Source: Litchfieldia alkalitelluris (GTDB taxonomy: Bacteria; Bacillota; Bacilli; Bacillales; Bacillaceae_L). From it: DNA of 64,000 nt. The translations under genes and the position numbers were made by a program. Shown here piece after piece: positions 62,160-64,000 of this stretch. The notes beneath the pieces are model-generated. The model saw nothing but the letters and a program-made list of their open reading frames with translations, was not told where the DNA came from and searched no databases. The stretch lies in assembly GCF_002019645.1 (NCBI RefSeq), contig NZ_KV917374.1, positions 4,422,661-4,486,660 of the forward strand. The letters are read 5' to 3'. Positions within the stretch are counted from its first letter, which is position 1; every line of letters starts with the position of its first letter.

Positions 62160-62960
62160 ATGAAAAAATTAGTTATCGCACTAACAACTACAGCAACTCT
62201 TCTTGCCCTTAGTGCATGTAATAATGCTGCTGATAATTCTGATGTGATTGCAGAGACAAGTGCTGGCAACATCACAAAAGACGAGTTCTACACTTCAATG
62301 AAGACGCAAGTTGGTAGTGAAATTTTAAAAGATATGATTTATGTAAAGGCTTTAAGTGAAAAATACGAAATTTCGAAAGAAGAGTTAGACAAGCAGTACG
62401 AATCAATTAAAACTGCCTACGGTGAACAGTTCGATGCAATCGTTGCACAGCGTGGAGAAGATACGATTCGTGAATTGCTTCGTTCAGATTTACTTAAACA
62501 AAAAGCTGCAATGGAATCAATTGAGGAAATTGTTAAAGCAAGCCACATCCTAGTTGCAGACGAAGAAACAGCTAAGGAAGTAAAAGAAAAGCTTGAAGCT
62601 GGTGAATCTTTCGAGGAACTAGCAAAAGAATACTCAACTGATGGATCTGCTGCAAATGGTGGCGATTTAGGATGGTTTACAAAAGGCCAAATGGTACCTG
62701 AATTCGAGGAAACAGCATTTACTTTAGGTAAAGATGAAGTTAGTGAACCTGTTCAATCACAATTTGGTTATCACATTATTAAAGTAACTGGTACTAAAGA
62801 AGATTTTGCAGCGTTAAGTGAAGAAGAAAAAACAGCGATCATTAGTCCATTATTACAACAAAACCCTACATTATTGCAAACGTCTTTAGATAAGGCAATT
62901 GAGGATGTAGAAATTGACATTAAAGACGAAGACCTAAAAGGTATTTTTGATACTAAGTAA
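62160..62960 (+). CDS. prsA: Foldase lipoprotein PrsA
   Basis: The 266-residue protein has a lipoprotein signal (KKLVIALTTTATLLALSAC, Cys as the lipidated residue) and a parvulin-type PPIC domain (IVKASHILVADEETAKEVKEKLEAGESFEELAKEYSTDGSAANGGDLGWFTKGQMVPEFEETAF ... SQFGYHIIKV). It folds exported proteins at the membrane-wall interface. AGGAG precedes the ATG at 62160. The 5' neighbours (hpr, yhaI) match B. subtilis. Confidence 0.97.
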   Translation: MKKLVIALTTTATLLALSACNNAADNSDVIAETSAGNITKDEFYTSMKTQVGSEILKDMIYVKALSEKYEISKEELDKQYESIKTAYGEQFDAIVAQRGEDTIRELLRSDLLKQKAAMESIEEIVKASHILVADEETAKEVKEKLEAGESFEELAKEYSTDGSAANGGDLGWFTKGQMVPEFEETAFTLGKDEVSEPVQSQFGYHIIKVTGTKEDFAALSEEEKTAIISPLLQQNPTLLQTSLDKAIEDVEIDIKDEDLKGIFDTK

Positions 62961-63004
62961 TAAGTCTTATTGAAATCAGCTCTTTTGTTTGAGCTTCGAA
63001 ATAT

Positions 63005-63080
63005 AAAAAAGGGATTGACCAAAACTCTTTTACCATAGACGATCATATGGTATTGCAGTGAATTGGTCATCCCTTTTTTA
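63005..63080 (+). terminator. Long-stem terminator after prsA
   Basis: AAAAAAGGGATTGACCAA pairs with TTGGTCATCCCTTTTTT (one bulge) around a 40-base loop that contains its own short hairpin. It overlaps the end of the convergent yhaL. Confidence 0.85.
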
Positions 63081-63278
63081 CATTGGTTCACTTTTGCTCA
63101 TTTTTGATTTCTTTCTTTCTTTTTCATCATTCAGTCTATCTATATATACCTGTCCTTCGCTCTCTATATATGAGTCTTCTATTTTCTTTTCCTCTAACGT
63201 TGTTCGAACAATCATATAGGCACTAAAGATAACTCCTACAAGAATTAAATAAATCCACCATGGTGTTGATAACAACAT
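63078..63278 (-). CDS. yhaL: Sporulation protein YhaL
   Basis: The 66-residue protein has an N-terminal membrane helix (PWWIYLILVGVIFSAYMIVRT) and a highly charged tail (EEKKIEDSYIESEG ... ERKKSKMSKSEPM), matching YhaL in length and position beside prsA. The ATG at 63278 follows AAGGGGGGAG; the longer frame upstream has no support. Confidence 0.87.
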   Translation of the reverse strand: MLLSTPWWIYLILVGVIFSAYMIVRTTLEEKKIEDSYIESEGQVYIDRLNDEKERKKSKMSKSEPM

Positions 63279-63367
63279 GATTGACTCCCCCCTTGTCCAC
63301 TTCTTTTTAACACTATATGATGTACAAGCATACTTTATCACTAATTTTTAAAAAATTTGATACAATC

Positions 63368-64000
63368 TTAGAGATTAATGCATTCAGTATCATTGAACAA
63401 CTTAATTATATGTTCATGACAAGTAAAAAATAATATTTGGTGTTCCTTAGAAATTTCACGTAAGGTTTTTACCACGTGCCTAAGCCTTACTTCATCAAAG
63501 TTAACAAAACTGTCATCAATTATAAATGGGAAATGGTCGTTACGATGTGTTGCTTCCGCTAATGCAAAACGAATAGCGACATATAATGCCTCCGAGGTTG
63601 CCTGGCTTAATTCCCGAGGGCTAAACCTTACACCATCATTTCTTTCAACGATAAAGCCCTCATCGTCCTTTGGTGTTAATATCCTCACATATCTATCCTC
63701 TGATAAAATTCTCAAAAAGTGTTCTGCTGATTTAATTAAATTAGGCAATCTAACATCCCGGTATTGTTCAATTGTCTGGTTTAAAAGATCCTTAGCAACA
63801 GCTAAAACTGCCCAATCCTTGGCTTGCTCATTAAAGTTAGATTTTTTTAATTGGAATTCGTGAAAAATTTCAGAATACACTCCACCCTCTTCAAGCTCTT
63901 CCTTTCGAATATTAACTTCCGACAATTGATCAAATAAATGTGTCTGCTCTGTTTTATTCTTTACGATCTTTTGGTCTAGCTCGAAAATCATTGCTTCAAA
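63368..64000 (-). CDS. yhaN: YhaN, SMC/SbcC-like ATPase, C-terminal part (cut by window edge)
   Basis: The 211 residues read through the right edge. They contain coiled coil, then the C-terminal ATPase half: RFSPRELSQATSEALYVAIRFALAEA is the ABC signature region and FPFIIDDSFVNFDEVR is the Walker B/D-loop. HQILFFTCHEHIIKLF ends the domain. In B. subtilis YhaN works with the nuclease YhaO (SbcD-like). The next gene downstream is yhaL, 90 bases away; yhaM, expected in this gap, is missing. Confidence 0.9.
   Translation of the reverse strand, partial: FEAMIFELDQKIVKNKTEQTHLFDQLSEVNIRKEELEEGGVYSEIFHEFQLKKSNFNEQAKDWAVLAVAKDLLNQTIEQYRDVRLPNLIKSAEHFLRILSEDRYVRILTPKDDEGFIVERNDGVRFSPRELSQATSEALYVAIRFALAEATHRNDHFPFIIDDSFVNFDEVRLRHVVKTLREISKEHQILFFTCHEHIIKLFNDTECINL

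Noticed and set aside
1-64000. tRNA or rRNA genes, insertion sequences with transposase, replication origin
   Set aside because: None was recognised on either strand. The partial integrase at the left edge is the only mobile-element-type gene.

Overview
The window is low-GC DNA with short intergenic gaps, strong Shine-Dalgarno sites and frequent TTG/GTG starts. Many genes have recognisable Bacillus subtilis counterparts, so the source is a member of the Bacillaceae; I cannot fix the genus. The right third follows the B. subtilis order yhaA - ecsC/B/A - hit - serC - trpP - yhaH - hpr - yhaI - yhaJ - prsA - yhaL - yhaN. That order is opened by extra genes and repeats between yhaA and ecsC and between hit and serC.

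Left third (1-19.9 kb): a tyrosine recombinase cut by the window edge; a YebC-family regulator; a set of electrophile/quinone-stress genes (ring-cleaving dioxygenase with an MhqR-like operator, WrbA, flavin reductase, NmrA-like reductase and its MarR regulator); an RluF pseudouridine synthase; cell-wall genes (SpoIID-like, class A PBP, YibQ-type deacetylase); thiM; a glutamine amidotransferase; and a fructose PTS (fruR-fruA) without fruK.

Middle (20-42.5 kb): tnrA faces a ykzB-ykoL-like pair across two perfect TnrA/GlnR boxes. An htrA-like gene is broken by a 1-base deletion in its catalytic His codon. An ABC transporter converges with a two-component system, and the same direct-repeat site lies upstream of both. 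A SfnB/YdbM-like acyl-CoA dehydrogenase is followed by a broken MmpL exporter with its MarR regulator. A SAM (S-box) riboswitch precedes a flavin monooxygenase and an ATP-grasp ligase. Small spore-associated and membrane proteins follow.

Right third (42.5-64 kb): dispersed palindromic repeats, yhaA, a T-box-like leader before a methyltransferase, the ecs operon, an orphan duplicated transcription unit upstream of hit, a single-chain sigma/anti-sigma-like membrane protein, serC, trpP with a TRAP-binding leader, hpr/scoC, prsA and the end of yhaN.

The most unusual structure is four intergenic tandem arrays, all with a 52-bp period (about five DNA helical turns). Three share the hairpin core CTGTCCGAA...TTC(G/A)GACA, and one has an unrelated hairpin sequence. 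Each lies on the 3' side of a leftward gene. They resemble neither CRISPRs nor genes, and I know of no described family that matches them.
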